From Mallotus nudiflorus (Eukaryota > Streptophyta > Magnoliopsida > Malpighiales > Euphorbiaceae), in the NCBI GenBank assembly GCA_947683625.1, contig CANTUR010000114.1:2480001-2544000 (forward strand): DNA of 64,000 bases, written 5' to 3'. Below, piece by piece: positions 46,060-56,879 of this stretch. The position numbers and the translations under genes are program-made. The notes below the pieces were generated by a model that saw only the letters and a list, made by a program, of their open reading frames with translations, did not search any database and was not told the origin of the DNA. Numbering within the stretch: the stretch's first letter is position 1; each line of letters opens with the position of its first letter.

Positions 46060-47255
46060 GAGAAGATCATGTTAAGGTCAACACGGTTTGGCACATACAT
46101 GTGTCATTTCCTGTGCAATCTACTGGAATGCAAGCTTCATGTCACACACGTGTAACACGGGTCTGTTGCTGTTGGTGCATCTTTCTGTTCGAATTTGAAA
46201 AAGTTTTGAAAGTGCGACACGATTTTAGGCATGACTGTGTTTGAAAGTGTGCAACCTTTTAGAATTTGAATTCGGGCTCATGCACGGTTGTGCTAAAAAC
46301 TATGCCGGAAAGTTTAACATCACACAAACTCAACATGGTTATGCAGTGGGTGTGTAGAAGAAAAATAGATTTTTCCTAAGCAAAAAAGGAAGAGGAATTC
46401 AATGGTTAAAAGGTCTTCTATAAATTTTTCATATAAAAAGGATGTTAAGAAGTGTTTAGAGGATGGATTCTACATTGGGAAACATCAAAAGCCACAAACA
46501 AGAGCTTACGAAGGAAAATAATGGTTTAAAGATTGAAGCAACGCTTAAACGATTTTTATTTATTCTTCTTCTTCACTCTCTTGTTATTTATTTTATTGTT
46601 TGTAAAAAAATATTTGGCTAAACGATTTTTAGGATTTATGCTAGGAGTAGCTATTCTATGATGTGATTGAACACAAGTTTTATTAATTTGATTTGCAGTT
46701 AATTTTATGAGTTGCTCTTCATGTCTTTTATTCAATTAAGGGCCTAATTGATTACATGTTTATGGGTAGATTCACCAATGAGAATTAGAAGAATTTATTA
46801 GCTTTAGACTTATAGGACTTAGACCACTTAACCATGAGAGTAAGTGAGCTCTTCGGGGATAAAATAATTGTTAAGAAGCTTAATGAGTTAGGATTGATTT
46901 CTTAATCACGAGAGTATGCTAAATTTTAGTCTTGACATGCTTAATTAAACTGGAGAGAGTCTTTAGGTATTATAGAACAATTACCCTTAATTGAAATCAA
47001 AGTATTTAATAATTAAGTATTCATGATCTTATTGAAATAATGAAACTAAACCTATGCTCTATGTTTTTATCATATGATTTTCTCTTAGTTTTAATTGTTT
47101 AGATTTATATTTTGATTTTCTAAATTACTTTATTGATTTGCTAGCTAAGATCATAAGTAAAGATATTAGTACTCAATATACAATCCTCGTGAGAATGATA
47201 CTTTTTGTACTACAATTCACGATCTGTGCACTTAAGGATTTTAAATGCAACAATG
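46060..47255 (+). repeat. Athila/Tat-type LTR remnant
   Basis: 46480-46765 aligns with the LTR at 15680-15985 (AAAAGCCACAAACAAGAGC, GGAGTAGCTATTCTATGATG, TTGATTACATGTTTA). Upstream it has several CACACG/CACGG phrases. It closes with ACTCAATATACAATCCTCGTGAG and CGATCTGTGCACTTAAGG, the usual end of Athila-like LTRs. No primer binding site follows at 47256, and no internal region is present, so it is a solo or truncated LTR. Confidence 0.6.
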
Positions 47256-47599
47256 TTGTTGTTTGCAATAAGTAATAGATAAAAAAAAACAAAGAGAAGA
47301 CTAAAAAAAATAATTTTTTTCTTTGCAAAACTACTATTCACGCAGAGACTAATTATATTTATGTTTTTCCTTATGAAATATCATCAATTTATATATAGTT
47401 TTAAATTGGTTCTATACTTCTTGCTTGAGGTTTTTGTGGCAATTGATGTCCAAAATTAGATCATGATGAACAGGTGAGTAACGATAAAATAGCCCTTTAT
47501 CTGACAATAATATATACAATTTGTAGGGTTGAATCTAAATTAAAATGAATCCAGCCGTCTTATAAAAATGCGAATTTTTATACTAAAGAGGTACAATTT
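47256..47599. other. Intergenic stretch, no gene seen
   Basis: AT-rich sequence without recognised features. Confidence 0.5.
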
Positions 47600-47960
47600 T
47601 CATTTTTTTAGCCTTCTAAGTGGTGTTTTCTGTTCAAGAATGGTTGTTTTCTTCCACTTGCTTGCATATTCTTTTCTTCTAATTATTCTTCTTGCCTGAA
47701 TAAAAATCAAGGAATTAAACTCTTAATCACTAATAGTTAATCAAGACAAAATAATAGAAGAGGTCACATATATGTATTATATTTATGTACCTTATATTTG
47801 TTTTCTTTTGGATTTGGCATTAATATTAGGTATAAAAACACCAGTCCCTCCTCCAACATTGCCATTTCTCCATAAATTCACAAGCCAAGAAGGTGCTAAA
47901 TTGCCACTTTCTGTCTCCCATCCATGAAAGCAAATTCTTGCTGGTTGTACTGCTATGATA
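47600..47960 (-). pseudogene. Two-exon relic of an unidentified plant gene
   Basis: Exon at 47791-47960 lies between an acceptor (GCATGCACAG side) and donor (TAAG/GTACAT). It reads SIIAVQPARICFHGWETES, APSWLVNLWRNG, VGGGTGVFIPNINAKSKRK. A second exon at 47600-47695 follows acceptor TTTTTATTCAG and reads ARRIIRRKEYASKWKK then LEQKTPLRRLKK and a stop. The GTGVFIP phrase recalls a GTGVFLP motif in some plant proteins of unknown function (memory only). The two frames do not join across the predicted splice, so an indel or wrong donor is likely. The rest of the gene is absent. Confidence 0.35.
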
Positions 47961-48236
47961 CTGTGCATGTTAAATTAATTAATTAAACAAACTAAATTAT
48001 ATATTTTTATTTTTATTTTCTTGAATAGCGCAATAATTTAATAAAAATATTTAAATAATTTAAAATTCAGTTTGGTTAGGTCGGTTCTATTTATGCTTTG
48101 ATTCGATTTAGTTTCTAATTTTGGTTTGGTTAATTTAATTTGGTCTAGAAAACAACACAAAACTTAACAAACCGACCAAATGCACACCCCTAGAAGCAGG
48201 AGAAGTTCTAAGATGCAATTTCTCCATCATCAATAG
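47961..48236. other. Spacer with a possible hAT-type repeat end
   Basis: 48080-48193 contains GGTTAGGTCGGTT-type words and closes with AAATGCACACCCCTAG, which resembles the TAGGGGTGTGCATT end of hAT-type MITEs. No matching opposite end is visible. Confidence 0.3.
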
Positions 48237-48248
48237 ATGTTGATGAAA

Positions 48249-48441
48249 GTCAACAACCATTACGATCAACTGGCAAAAGGTTGTTCCTGCTTAAGTCAAG
48301 TTTCGGGTTCAACTCTTGGTGTATACAACAACATTGAATTAGATGTTGAAAAATCTTTCTTGCCCTTGTGATCCTACTCGGGTCAAACTGGATTAGTTAG
48401 AGTCTAGTGAACTTTGGATACCGGTGGTTCAGATAAAAAAA
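48249..48441 (+). mobile_element. tRNA-derived SINE with 12-bp target duplications
   Basis: A 193-bp insert is flanked by perfect copies of ATGTTGATGAAA (48237-48248 and 48442-48453). Near its start it has A-box-like TGGCAAAAGG and B-box-like GGGTTCAACTC elements, about 35 bp apart, as in RNA polymerase III promoters of tRNA-derived SINEs. It ends in an A-rich tail after TACCGGTGGTTCAGAT. Such elements move using LINE enzymes; an L1-type LINE lies at 50930-56815. Confidence 0.85.
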
Positions 48442-48774
48442 ATGTTGATGAAATTTATCACTTTTATAGTTAAATTTTTGTAAGGAGAGAATCGTTAGGT
48501 AACCTATAACTTCCGTTATAACAAAAAAGAAATTATGTAACCTATATATCTCAACCTATCTAATAAACAATGAACTTATGTAACCTATCATTCCTTTTAG
48601 TTTTGCCCCAATCTTTTTTTCAACCAACCCCTACGAGGAAGGATTAGGTCTGCCACTATATGTGAACATAATCAAAGGTAAATTCACATTAAATTTACAT
48701 TGTCAAATGTTGTCACTCAATTATTTTCTTTTTGTATTTTTTTCATCAAATGAAATCATAAAGCTAGTAGTTTT

Positions 48775-49075
48775 TTTTTTTCGAAGAATTGCCATACAGT
48801 GTGCAAGCTTTTCAATTTTTATTATTTTGATGATTTTTTTTTTCATTCGAGTTCTCAAACTTAGTAATTTTGTACTATTTAAGTGGTTCTGATCGATATA
48901 TGGTAGCTTGAGTATACAACCAGCACAAAGGAGTCCCACCTTTATCCATGCACAGAGCCACATCATCAATCTTATAAGAATGACAAAGTAAATATCTAAA
49001 ATACCCTTATTACCATAGAAACCTTAACAATCACCCTAAACCCAATTAATAATAGAAATTAAAACTAGGGTTGTG
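48775..49075 (+). repeat. Left terminal inverted repeat of the Pack-MULE-like element
   Basis: Reverse complement of 50028-50330 with an estimated 75-80% identity. Similarity weakens toward the outer end. Confidence 0.75.
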
Positions 49076-49434
49076 CTATTCTTCCTTTTGTTTATCGGGT
49101 AATTCTACTTTTTTCTGTCTGTGTTTCTCTGTGGATTGAGATAGGAAACAAAAAAGAAAAGAAAAGAAAGTCTTTTTAGTTGCAGAATTGATCCGAAACC
49201 AATTCATTAAAAAAAAAAATTCAGTCTTTAACTTTCTTTCAGGTATAATCTTTTTTTTTTTTTTCATTTGATAAATTTCATTTTGTTCACTTTGAACTTT
49301 CTTGTACAAAGTTTGTTTGCTTATTTTTCTTCTTGGTTTTGATTTTTTTAGAAGAGGGGGTAAGGGGGTAAGATAGTTTTGAATAGTCAAAAGTTCTTGG
49401 GTTCAAAGCCATTTGAAATCTCTACTTTTTGAAA

Positions 49435-49990
49435 ATGATGATGTTTAATGAGATGGGATTTTGTGGTGACATGGATTTCTTCTCTGCTCCACTTGGTAAA
49501 GATGTGGTTACTCAGCAGGCTAAACCAAAGCCGATGGTTGAGGATGATTATAGTGATGAGGAGATTGATATTGATGAGCTTGAGCGTCATATGTGGCAAC
49601 TTACTAGTAGTGATATCTAGAGAATTAATGACCGTCTCTTGAATACCTCTTCTTATTATAATAAGAGATTTTGCAACTCAAGTTAAAGCAGCTTTTCAGC
49701 TAGGCTTTAGGAAGTTGCTTCTTTGATTCAAGATGGATTCCAAACTTGCTTCAACCGATGGAAAGAGTTCAATAAACAAGTTTAATCTTGTTCCACCTTT
49801 TTCTCTTTTCTTTCGGTTTCTTTTCTCTCATTGTTCTACCGTGGTTTTTATGGCATTTTCATTTTCTCATGCTCCATCATGCAATCAAGATGAATCTTAA
49901 AAGGCTGAAAGAACAAAACAAAAGTAAGGAGGAAGAAGACGCCAAGGGCACAAGGTAGGATCTTAAAACATATTGAAGATGATGGAAGTT
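49435..49990 (+). pseudogene. Captured EIN3/EIL transcription-factor gene fragment
   Basis: EIN3/EIL proteins are nuclear DNA-binding factors of ethylene signalling. From the ATG at 49435: MMMFNEMGFCGDMDFFSA, DDYSDEEIDIDELERHMW, the typical acidic N-terminus. Homology breaks at 49596 and resumes at 49887 with KMNLKRLKEQNKSKE. A stop-containing stretch then includes ILKMMEVCKVQEF near 49965-50010 (family: basic region and MLKMMEVCKAQGF). The 290 bp between (49597-49886) are foreign to EIN3. Only about the first 90 residues of a roughly 600-residue protein are represented, with stops, so no working factor is made. About 350 bp of leader-like sequence precede the ATG. Confidence 0.9.
49597..49886 (+). 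other. Foreign 290-bp segment inside the captured EIL fragment
   Basis: It interrupts EIL homology exactly between ELERHMW and KMNLKRL. In one frame it reads EVASLIQDGFQTCFNRWKEF; I do not recognise it. It could be a second captured gene fragment or an insertion. No clear target duplication is visible. Confidence 0.5.
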
Positions 49991-50027
49991 TGCAAAGTTC
50001 AAGAATTCATTCAAGGAAAAATCACAT

Positions 50028-50330
50028 AGCCCTAATTTTGATTTTTGTTATTAATTAAGTTTAAGGTAATTCTTAAGGTGGTTGTGGTAATAAGGGTATT
50101 TTAGATATTTATCTTGCATTCTTGATGAGATTGATAACGTGGCTCTCCACATGGCTAAAATGGGATGCATTTGTGCTGACATTGTACTCAGGACACCTTA
50201 TTTTGGTTAGAACCACTTAAATAATACAAAATTATTAAGTTTAAGCACTTGATTGCAAAAGAAATAAACCACCAAATAACAAAAATTCAAAAGTTTGCAC
50301 ATCGTTTGTGCAATTTTTTCTTTTTTTTTG
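50028..50330 (-). repeat. Right terminal inverted repeat of the Pack-MULE-like element
   Basis: Matches 48775-49075 in inverted orientation, including AATTTTGTATTATTTAAGTG and GTGCAAACTTTTGAATTTTT on the minus strand. Confidence 0.75.
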
Positions 50331-50410
50331 TCTGTTTGATAAATATATACACATGAAAATTCTAGGATGAAAATATGTTTCAAGTGATGATTTGAAAATT
50401 AATAGAAATG

Positions 50411-50545
50411 AGAGATAAAAAAAATGAAGCAACTTAGAAAAATCATGAATTCTAGTGCAGGACCTCACCAAGTCAATCCACTAAAAGTTGGGTAGCTTAT
50501 AATCGCCCTAACATTTTAACCATATTTCACCAATATCTTAAATAT
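50411..50545. repeat. Dispersed repeat fragment shared with 23625-23690
   Basis: AAAAATGAAGCAACTTAGAA and GTGCAGGACCTCACC are close variants of the sequence at 23625-23680. The source element is unknown. It marks the right limit of the Pack-MULE-like element. Confidence 0.5.
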
Positions 50546-50797
50546 TCAATTTATCACTTAAAATTTTTAAAATTTTAATTTCAATCTCACAAAATTTTCT
50601 TTTTACAATTTGAGAAATTGCTCATATTTTGATTTGTATCCACATAATATGGAATACTGACATAATAAAACTAATGTATGTACATATAGGTCACTGCATT
50701 GATGATTTTTCAAGCAAAAAAAAAAAAAAAGCAAAAACGGCATTAATGGGGAGCCAAAATTAAAATTTTGAAAGTTTTAAGTAATAATTTTTTTCAC
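50545..50797. mobile_element. Small MITE-like inverted-repeat element
   Basis: Around 50550-50588 the sequence AATTTATCACTTAAAA through AAAATTTTAATTT is mirrored at 50755-50795. Arms are about 40 bp and the element about 250 bp, without coding sequence. The ends are not certain. Confidence 0.4.
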
Positions 50798-51049
50798 TGG
50801 CTGTTTCTTTTTTCTTTTTGGAGAAACAATCACTAGTTATTTCTCTTAATATTTTTTTGATTCCTATAACTCTACTTAGCCTAGCACAGAAGAGGGTTTT
50901 GGTTTTGTTTTATATGTTGCATTTGTAATTGAGGAAGGCTTTGGGAAAAAGAATAAACATGTTGGTGGTTCTTTGAACGAGTCCAACCCTATTTGGACTC
51001 TTCCAAAATGCCAACCTCCACCAGGCGCCACCGTCAAGCTGCCTTAGTT

Positions 51050-52530
51050 CAATATCTTCTACGTTTATGGCTTATCTCAGCCATAAGGATATGTTCACCC
51101 TTGTGAACCATAAACCCAATCCTTCTTATGCACAAGCTCTATAGGGTATCGTCTGTTTAGCCAATGATGAGAAAGCATCTTTTTTAGCTTCAGATGGTGT
51201 TGCAACCACTGATAAGGGTGGATTTATTGCAATAAAAATAAACCAGCAATTGTATGAGCAGTAACTTCAAATATGTTAATATGCCCTGATCGCAAGATTG
51301 GTTCTTGTGAAAGGTGACTCACCATGGAAATTGGTTGATCTAAAATGGAAGCTCTCTACGGTTTGGGGGCTATCGTCATCTTGGAGATTGATTTCGTTGG
51401 GTAAGGGGTTTTATCATGTTATTTTAACCTCTAAAATATAAAAGAATTATGTTTAGAGTTGTGGATCCATTGCACTCAAGCCTAGAATTCTGAGATTACA
51501 ACAATGGTCTCCAAACTTTGATCCTTTAGCTCAAAAGCCTACAAACACTCATATTTGGGTTAGATTCTACAAACTCCCCTAGGAGTATTAACACCCAAAA
51601 ATATTAGCTTCTATTGCGAATGGTGTGGGCATTCCTTTAAAAATTGACAATGCGACCATTAATGGAGAATTCAATCATTTTGCAAGGGTTCTAATCGACA
51701 TTGATTTGTCCACTACCCTTTCAAAATCTCTTCTTATTGAGCGTATTGGGAAAAGCTTCTTTATTGAGGTGGTATACAAAAATTTGCCTACTTTGTTTTA
51801 TTTGCTCTAACATTTGTCACTCTCCTCATAATTATCATATGGGAAATCAATATTTGCCAAAATATAAGGTTACAAAAGCTAATGATCGCCCACAATTTGA
51901 TAAACCTAATGCACATTCAAAGGTTTGGAAATAAAAAATCAAGAACACAAATGTTCCCACCACTAATGCCTTTGACAAGCTCCATTCAGCTTTAAGAGCA
52001 AAAGTTATGGAAGAGGTTGTAGATGGTGACATTCTAGTTGAAAACAATGTAGAAAGTGCTAACTTAAAAATAAGGAACAGATTGTCATCCTGCTAAGAAT
52101 GAATTCTAACCTGTTGAGAATAAGTAATAAGAGAAGAGTGATGCACCACCCAACAATTTTGACAAATAGATTCAAGTTGAACATGCTATAAATGTTGTTA
52201 ATCTGCCATCTAATCATATTACTATAGCCTATTCATAGGAAAAATTCTCTGAGGAAAACCATAATCATAGGGTGGAATCTGATTCTGGGGAAGTCATAGT
52301 TACAGATGACCCAACTGAAAATATTATTGTTATTCATAATTATGATTTGGCAAGATAGCAAATTGACAAATCTTTTTTTTCTCCTTCTCTATCTTGGGTG
52401 GATGAAATGGATGATGAGGATCAACAATAGACTATGGTGCAACAAAAAAAAGCCCCATCTAAGCAGGGAAAATTGAAAGCTACTCTATCAAAAAGGGTAG
52501 CTAAGAAGCCAGATAAGTTGAATTTATAAA
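51050..52530 (+). pseudogene. LINE ORF1 (DUF4283-type RNA-binding protein)
   Basis: Segments NTHIWVRFYKLP, LASIANGVGIPLKIDNATIN, FNHFARVLIDIDLS, LLIERIGKSFFIEVVYKNLP are the DUF4283 and pre-zinc-knuckle part of plant L1 ORF1, which coats element RNA. A polar, acidic tail follows to about 52530. Frameshifts and stops occur throughout. Confidence 0.85.
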
Positions 52531-52534
52531 GATA

Positions 52535-53790
52535 ATTTTTTCGAACTGCAAGGGTATTGGAAATTCTAATACTCAACGCACATTATTTTTTTACAAACAT
52601 TATTCACTAGACTATCTTTGTTTAGCAGAGCCATTGGTTGATTTTAGCTCTATTCCAAACTCTTTTTAGAATAATTTAAATTTAACATTGGTTGCATCTA
52701 ATAATTTACCTTTGCCTTCTATTTGGGTTTTTCATAGGAACGGAACTTTAGCTCCTACTTCCATTCTTGTACATGAGTAACATATTTCCATGGATGTTTT
52801 TTCATGCTAATTCCTTGCACAGATTATCATTCATTCATGGTAGTGTATAATGCAATTGCAAAATGAGTTTTTGGTATGATCATGCCAATTTCTTTATTGT
52901 TTCAGTTTATAGTTAGTGTATCATTGGTGATATCAATGCTGTGTTAGGTGCCCATGAGAAAAATGGGAGACCCCCAGCTTCGAGGCCATGCCTTGATTTC
53001 AGGGTTTTCATGGATTCTTGTGGCTTGTCTCATGTCCCTTCTTTGGGGGCTTTATTCACTTGGAGTAATGGTAGACATGGTTCAAGTCGAGTTGAGAGTA
53101 TATTAGATAGAGTTTTAGGAAATTTGTTTTTCTTTAATTTATGATTTGAGATTTCATGTTCTACTTTGCTAAAACACCATTCAAATCACTCATATTTATT
53201 TCTTCATTATGCTTTGGCAGATACTATCATTCCTCGCTTTTGTTTTTAGGCAATGTGGGTAACTCACCCTAATTTGTGTGACTATGTTAATGACAATTAG
53301 TGTATTCATGTTGATGCTCTTTCGCCTATACAACTACTTGGTGTGAAGTTAAAGCATCTCCAACATGCTCTTAGATTATGGAACCGTGAGCTTTTTGGCA
53401 GATTGGAGGTTAATATTTCGAAAGCAACTGCTCTACTTTAGAATATTCAATCAGAGATCTCTTCTCAGGGTGTTTTAGAGGATCTTCATAGGAAAGAATT
53501 GAGTGCACATGCTGACTTAGATCTTTATCTTAAGCAACCATAAATTTTCTTAAAAGAGAGAAGCAGGCATAAATGGTTAGTTTATGGGGACCGTAATACA
53601 TCTTTTTTCCACCAACACTTTGCTAGGAAAAAGCCCAACCATAGTATTCATGATCTCAATATTGATGGGGTAATTACTGAAGATAAATCTCTTATTGAGC
53701 AACATATTCTTAAGTATTATCATACTCTCTTCAGGGCGGATTCTACTATTTCCTTTTATATCAATTTTATTAAATCTGTTGTGCCTTCTT
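52535..53790 (+). pseudogene. LINE ORF2 endonuclease and linker
   Basis: Starts near 52535 with IISNCKGIGNSNTQRTLFF and LCLAEPLVDF, the usual APE-type endonuclease opening (normally WNCRG). GRPPASRPCLDFRVFMDS and GALFTWSNGRHGSSRVES, LDRVLGN follow at 52960-53125. The linker KERSRHKWLVYGDRNTSFFH leads into RT. The enzyme nicks target DNA for target-primed reverse transcription; here it is interrupted by many stops. Confidence 0.85.
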
Positions 53791-53796
53791 TAATGA

Positions 53797-55250
53797 GTGA
53801 TGATTATAATTTATTTCTGGGTAGCTGTCCTTCACCAAATGAAATCAAAGACACTATTTTTTTGGATGGATCCTTATAGTACTCCTAGTCCAAATGGATT
53901 CACAGTTATTTTTTATAAGTCTTTTTGGGATATTATTGGCAATAAGATTTGTTCTGTTGTTTGTAGTTTCTTCTTTTCAGGGTTTACTACTTTAGGAATT
54001 AACTCAAGTTTCATTATTTTAATTCCCAAAGTCAAATATGCTATTATAGTTGAGCAATTTTGCCCTATTATTTTAAGTAATTTTCATTTTAAAATTATTA
54101 CAAAAATCCTTACAGATCGATTAACTAGTATTGCATCCAAAATTGTTTCGTCTAATCAATTTGCATTTATCAAGGGTCATGGCATTTCAGAGTGCATTGC
54201 TGGGGCCTTAAAGGGTGTTAATATGTTAAATAAAGCTTATTCTAGGGGTCACATGGCTTTAAAATTTAAAGTCAGAAAGGCTTTTCATACAATGGATTGG
54301 AATTTCATCTTAGATATGCTTGAAGGTTTTGGGTTCTCTTCGCAATTCTGAAATTGGATTTTATCTATTTTCTCTTCTTCCAGGATTTTAATCATGATCA
54401 ATGGCCAAATAAAGGTTATTTCTCTTATTCTCGAGGAGTTAGACAAGGAGATCCTTTATCTCCTCTCCTCTTCTACATCTTAGAAGATTTTCTTAGTCAC
54501 TTGCTTGCTCTTAAGGTTAATAATTATTGCCATGTCTTACATTAGAAGTTCCCTTTTTCCTACTCATTACTTATATACTGATGACATTTTGTTGTTCATG
54601 AAGGCTACTATTAAAAATATCAATAGTGTTAATTTGGTTTTCAAAACTTATGGTAACCTATGTGGCCAAGTTGTCAATTGGTCTAAATTTAATATCTATT
54701 TTAAAGTGGGTATCAATGATAGGTGTCAACTTAGAATTCAACAGCTTGAGGGGATGAAAAGAGGAATTTTTCCTTTTAATTATTTGGGTGTTCCATTATT
54801 TGTAGGATCTCCTAAATGTCGTCGGTTGAAGCCTCTAGCTAATAGCATTTTTAATAAATTGTCTAATTGGAAAGGAAGTGTTCTTTCCATAACTGGTCGA
54901 TTAACTCTCATCCAAAGTGTTACCACTAGCTCAATGCTTTATTCTTTGCCATTTATAAGTGGCCTCTCTCTCTTGTTCGCTCTATTGAAAGATGTATGCG
55001 AAACTTTCTTTGGATTGGGTCAATAATACATAGAAAATTAGTTTATGTTCCATGAAACTTGGTATGTCTTTTAGTGAAAGAAGGGGGCCTTAGTGTTAAG
55101 CATTTGCAACTTCTTAATGATGTTATGCTTAGTAAGTTTGCTTGGAAATTGATTACTTCCTCAGAGTTTCCATTCAATATCTTTCATACTCGATTTCTTT
55201 ACCCATCAGGTATTCCCAAAGATGTTTATTTTCAATCAACGGTTTAGTCT
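53797..55250 (+). pseudogene. LINE ORF2 reverse transcriptase
   Basis: SPNGFTVIFYKSFWDIIG, INSSFIILIPKVKYA, FCPIILSNFHFKIITKIL, NQFAFIKGHGISECI, RGVRQGDPLSPLLF, then YTDDILLF in the catalytic box (plant L1 usually F/YADD), FNYLGVPLFVGSPK and SVLSITGRLTLIQSV. Two breaks separate the palm subdomains near 54352 and 54545. Confidence 0.92.
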
Positions 55251-55599
55251 TACAATAAGAGTGTTTATCTTTCCCTTCGTGATGAGTGTCAGTGGTTCAT
55301 TGGTTCGTAAACTTCTCTTAATTTTTATGCTAATGAATGGGTTTCTCCCTTAGTTGCTAATCAGCTTGGTCTTAATACAAGAGCATAAAGTTTTTTTATG
55401 GATTCGGTTAATTCCTTCCTAATTAATGATAAGTAGAAAATTGATCATATTTTTGATGTATCCATTCATTCTAATATATTTGCTGTCTCCTGTATAAAGG
55501 AAGATTTGGATTCTTGTATTTGGAAGAAATCTTTAGATGGGCTTCACTCGGTTACAAAAATGTATCATATTTTGCATCCTTCCCGTCCTTATTTACCTT

Positions 55600-56620
55600 G
55601 GTGCTCTTTTATCTAAAAATAGTTCTTACCACCTTTTAGGTTGTTTATTTATTGGCGTGCCGTTATAAAGTACCTCCCCACTTATGACAATTTGATGAGG
55701 AAAGGTCTTTCTTTTCCTTTTAGATGTGTGTTATGTGCTGCTCATGGGGAGGAGGGTGACCATCTTTTTACTAGATACAATTTTGCTTCCACTATTTGGC
55801 AAGAAATTCGCATATTTTTGGTAAGAGAATTGATACCTCTACTCCTTTGTTGGATCTTATTTTGCATTCTATGCACCATTCTTTTAGTACTCAATTATCA
55901 ATTTTATAGACTTCTACCATTGTTCATGGAGTTTGGGTTATTTAGAGTGTCTTTAATTAAGTTATTTTTATAAAAAAATGTCTGACATTCATAAGCTTTA
56001 CGATGGTTGTGGAGATTAATTAAAGAGTGTGATTTTTTACAATTAGGTAAGATGTTTAATTCTATGGATGAACTGTGCATTCTTAATTCATTACAGATCG
56101 TAGGAATTTCTAGTTCAGCTCCAATTATTATTTCGATTAAATGGCAGCCTCCTCCTATAGATTGGGTAAAAGTTAATACTAATGGTTCTTCATTGGGTGT
56201 TCTTGAAGCTATTGGTTCGGGTGGGATTTTCCACATTTACTGAGGATTACCAAGAGGTGCATTTGCGTTTAATATTGACATCACTTTCACTTTTGTTGTA
56301 GAGCTTATGGCGGCTATGCATGCTGTTGAAATTGCTTGGGAAAGGCGTTGGCATTCTCTTGGGTTGGAATGTGACCCCATGTTTGTTGTCCATAGTGAAA
56401 AATCTAAACATTTTTTCTGGAAATTTAGACAATAATGGTTCAATTGTCTTCATCTTGTTTTTCAAATGCATTTTCAAGTCTCCCATATCAACGAAGAAGG
56501 TAATGCTATAGAAAAATTCTCTTGCAAGGCATGGTGTGATGGCATCCTCTTTTCATTGGTGCGAATCTGCATCTCCATTTTGTAATTCTGCTATCTGTGA
56601 TGATTTTAGCAGAAGAGAGC
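55600..56620 (+). pseudogene. LINE ORF2 zf-RVT-like and RNase H C-terminus
   Basis: KYLPTYDNLMRKGLSFPFRC, then VLCAAHGEEGDHLF (zf-RVT-like C and H residues). Near 56150: IDWVKVNTNGSS, IGSGGIFH, AAMHAVEIAW, and the closing VSHINEEGN. This is the RNase H module found at the end of plant L1 ORF2. Confidence 0.85.
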
Positions 56621-56879
56621 ATTTTTGTTTTAGATAGATGTTTTGTTGGAAGCTTTGGGTTCTTTTTTCTTTTTCATTTTTATATGACATTTTTATTTTC
56701 TTTTAGTATATCTTCGACAATAGAAGTGTGATGTAAATGCTAAGAGGATATCAACCTAATTGAGATGCTCAGGTGCATTATTGATTTATGGCCTCCAATC
56801 TTTTACTAAAAAAGGAGTAATTTTTTTGAACTATAATAAGATCTGATTAAAATGGTAGGAATGGTAAATGCAAATTACC

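Larger units (their letters stand above)
48690..50410. mobile_element. Pack-MULE-like element with long inverted repeats carrying an EIN3/EIL fragment
   Basis: About 48690-49075 and 50028-50410 are inverted copies. The best part (48855-49075 against 50028-50240) shares ATTTAAGTGGTTCT, CAGCACAAA, GAGCCAC, TAAATATCTAAAATACCCTTA and TTACC along more than 200 bp, with weaker similarity to the outer ends. No transposase is present. The interior holds an EIN3-like coding fragment (49435-49990). Long terminal inverted repeats plus captured gene sequence fit the Pack-MULE class. The exact ends and a 9-bp target duplication could not be fixed. Confidence 0.7.
50930..56815 (+). mobile_element. L1-type LINE, degenerate, near full length
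   Basis: Plus-strand order ORF1 (DUF4283-type gag), endonuclease, reverse transcriptase, zf-RVT-like, RNase H, then a short A-rich end near 56800. This is the plant L1 layout. Length of about 5.9 kb is close to full. Every domain is interrupted by stops. The 5' end is uncertain; a T-rich word near 50780 (agtaataattttttt) resembles the sequence after the 3' end (agtaatttttttg), but a target duplication is not proven. Confidence 0.88.

Noticed and set aside
49435..49620. A short but functional EIL gene
   Set aside because: The frame leaves EIN3 homology after 54 codons, the DNA-binding domain is absent or stop-ridden, and the fragment is enclosed by transposon inverted repeats.
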